From assembly GCA_047639475.1 (NCBI GenBank), contig JBLIOD010000008.1, positions 1 to 64,000 on the forward strand: 64,000 bases of DNA, given 5' to 3'. Under the pieces are notes generated by a model. It saw only the letters and a program-made list of their open reading frames with translations, searched no databases and was not told where the DNA came from. The position numbers were made by a program, and so were the translations under genes. Of the stretch, positions 63,020 through 64,000 are shown piece by piece. Within the stretch, counting starts at the first letter, position 1. Each line of letters opens with the position of its first letter. The DNA is from JAAELZ01 sp047639475 (GTDB lineage Bacteria; Pseudomonadota; Gammaproteobacteria; Arenicellales; Poriferihabitantaceae).

Positions 63020-64000
63020 CTAGTGAGCGAAAACGCTGAGGTTTGTTTCGCTACCCTGATCACCTTGGTCGCCTTCGCAGGTCTCAAGGTAAAAACGATA
63101 CAGCAAGTTGGCAGCGCTGGTGGAGCGGTTATCAGCCGATGCACGCATATCTGCTAGCGGTGTGTAATCTTCAGCCAGTTTAAGCATGGCCTGTTTGGCC
63201 GTTTGCTCATTCCAAGCTTGGCCAATCAAAGCGGCTTCAGTTTGTGCGGCACGTTTAGGTATGGCGGCCATGCCGCCAAAGGCGACACGTGCGTCAGTAA
63301 TTAGACCTTCGCTCTGACGAATGACAAAGGCAGCGCAAACTGCGGATATATCCGAGTCGTAGCGCTTGGATAATTTATAAGTGCGAAACGTTAAATCGGC
63401 TGACGGCAGTGGGACGCTCACCGAGGCCACCACTTCGTCGTCATTCATGGACTGTTTCATGTAATCCACGTACAAATCTTCTAGCGGCATAGTGCGCTGA
63501 CCAGCAGTGTTCGCTAGCGTTACCGTTGCGCCCAGCGTAATTAACCAAGGCATAGAGTCGCCGATGGGAGAGCCATTGGCGATATTGCCGCCCAAGGTGC
63601 CTGCGTTGCGAATGGGCACAGAAGCAAAGCGCTTCCACTGCTCGTCGGTTTGTGGATAGTGTTTGGCAATGGCCGTAAAGGCATCGTTTAAAGAAACGCC
63701 CGCACCGATGGTGATGGCGGCTTTATCTTCAGTGAGTTGTTTAAGTTCAGTCACATCGCCAAGGTAAATAATATCGCCCAGCTCTCTAAACTGTTTGTTT
63801 ACCCACAGGCCGACATCGGTGCAGCCAGCCAATAGGGTGGCTGTCGGTTTTAGTTTTCGCAGGGCAGTGAGTTCTGCAAGGTTGGTGGGCGCATCAAATG
63901 CGCCGTTGGGGTGCGTCATTGAAACGGCTTTGCTGCGCTTAAGCTGAGTAAGCTTGTCTGCCATTGCTTTGCGATCGAAGGTGGCCTCGTCAAGCTCAAA
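63020..64000 (-). CDS. xdhA: Xanthine dehydrogenase, small subunit (partial)
   Basis: The C-terminal ~326 residues, still open at the window edge; the track start at 63964 is internal. FAD-binding PCMH fold: LLAGCTDVGLWVNKQFREL, SVPIRNAGTLGGNIANGSPIG and FLTYYLSKRYDSDISAV-like block, ending in the CO-dehydrogenase flavoprotein C-domain (ARVAFGGMAAIPKRA). The N-terminal 2Fe-2S ferredoxin part should lie beyond 64000. One base separates its stop from the xdhB start. Confidence 0.92.
   Translation of the reverse strand, partial: FELDEATFDRKAMADKLTQLKRSKAVSMTHPNGAFDAPTNLAELTALRKLKPTATLLAGCTDVGLWVNKQFRELGDIIYLGDVTELKQLTEDKAAITIGAGVSLNDAFTAIAKHYPQTDEQWKRFASVPIRNAGTLGGNIANGSPIGDSMPWLITLGATVTLANTAGQRTMPLEDLYVDYMKQSMNDDEVVASVSVPLPSADLTFRTYKLSKRYDSDISAVCAAFVIRQSEGLITDARVAFGGMAAIPKRAAQTEAALIGQAWNEQTAKQAMLKLAEDYTPLADMRASADNRSTSAANLLYRFYLETCEGDQGDQGSETNLSVFAH

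Noticed and set aside
1..64000. tRNA, rRNA and CRISPR arrays
   Set aside because: I looked for tRNA T-arm patterns and regularly spaced repeats and found none; a covariance search could still find one.

Overview
The window looks like chromosomal DNA from a marine-type gammaproteobacterium of moderate GC content (mid-40s to high-40s percent by eye). Core genes place it there: uup, dsbA, mpl, rnd, a protease III homologue (ptrA), icd, erpA, sohB, glnS, acs, upp, katG. No tRNA, rRNA, CRISPR array, prophage or intact insertion sequence was seen. Genes are dense on both strands.

Layout. 1-1.1 kb is a graveyard of insertion-sequence fragments (IS110-type and IS1182-type transposase remnants, plus a long hairpin). 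1.1-19 kb is housekeeping: glutaredoxin-like protein, Uup, DsbA, Mpl, a membrane protein, RNase D, protease III, PncC/CinA, isocitrate dehydrogenase, ErpA, SohB, GlnS, a bactofilin and acetyl-CoA synthetase. A 780-base gene-free gap (10.84-11.63 kb) holds a small inverted-repeat element and a diverged direct repeat. 16.9-29.1 kb forms an apparent acetate-switch region: acs, a divergent LuxR-type response regulator (CrbR/ErdR-like), a five-gene LIV-type ABC transporter, and a giant hybrid kinase whose sensor is a sodium:solute symporter domain (CrbS/MxtR-like).

29.2-38.5 kb is accessory and partly decaying. It has a coupled dehydrogenase plus enolase-superfamily pair, and an operon of a creatinase-like pita-bread protein (metal ligands apparently lost), a nitrilase-superfamily hydrolase and a DMT transporter. 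It also holds four broken genes: an AlkX/YcaQ-like glycosylase with a nonsense codon, a truncated secreted lectin-like gene, a di-heme oxidoreductase with two frameshifts, and an imelysin with two frameshifts and a nonsense codon.

38.7-53.9 kb carries upp, katG, a cupin, a glyoxalase-fold protein, an aldehyde dehydrogenase, two adjacent DMT transporters beside an Lrp/AsnC regulator, a ketopantoate-reductase-like plus alpha/beta-hydrolase pair, a PhyH dioxygenase, a ferredoxin-like protein, cytochrome b561 with YceI, a RidA protein and an MFS transporter. 54.0-56.2 kb is a frameshifted sensor kinase.

57.6-64.0 kb is a tightly packed purine-catabolism operon on the minus strand: xdhA (cut by the window edge), xdhB, puuD, uraD, guaD. 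It covers guanine to xanthine, xanthine to urate, urate oxidation by a membrane cytochrome-type enzyme, and OHCU decarboxylation to allantoin. No 5-hydroxyisourate hydrolase is present in the window.

The most notable points are the acetate-switch kinase/regulator flanking a LIV-type transporter next to acs, the non-canonical M24 operon, and the clustering of frameshifted genes, two of which carry long G/C homopolymer runs. No clearly undescribed system was found.
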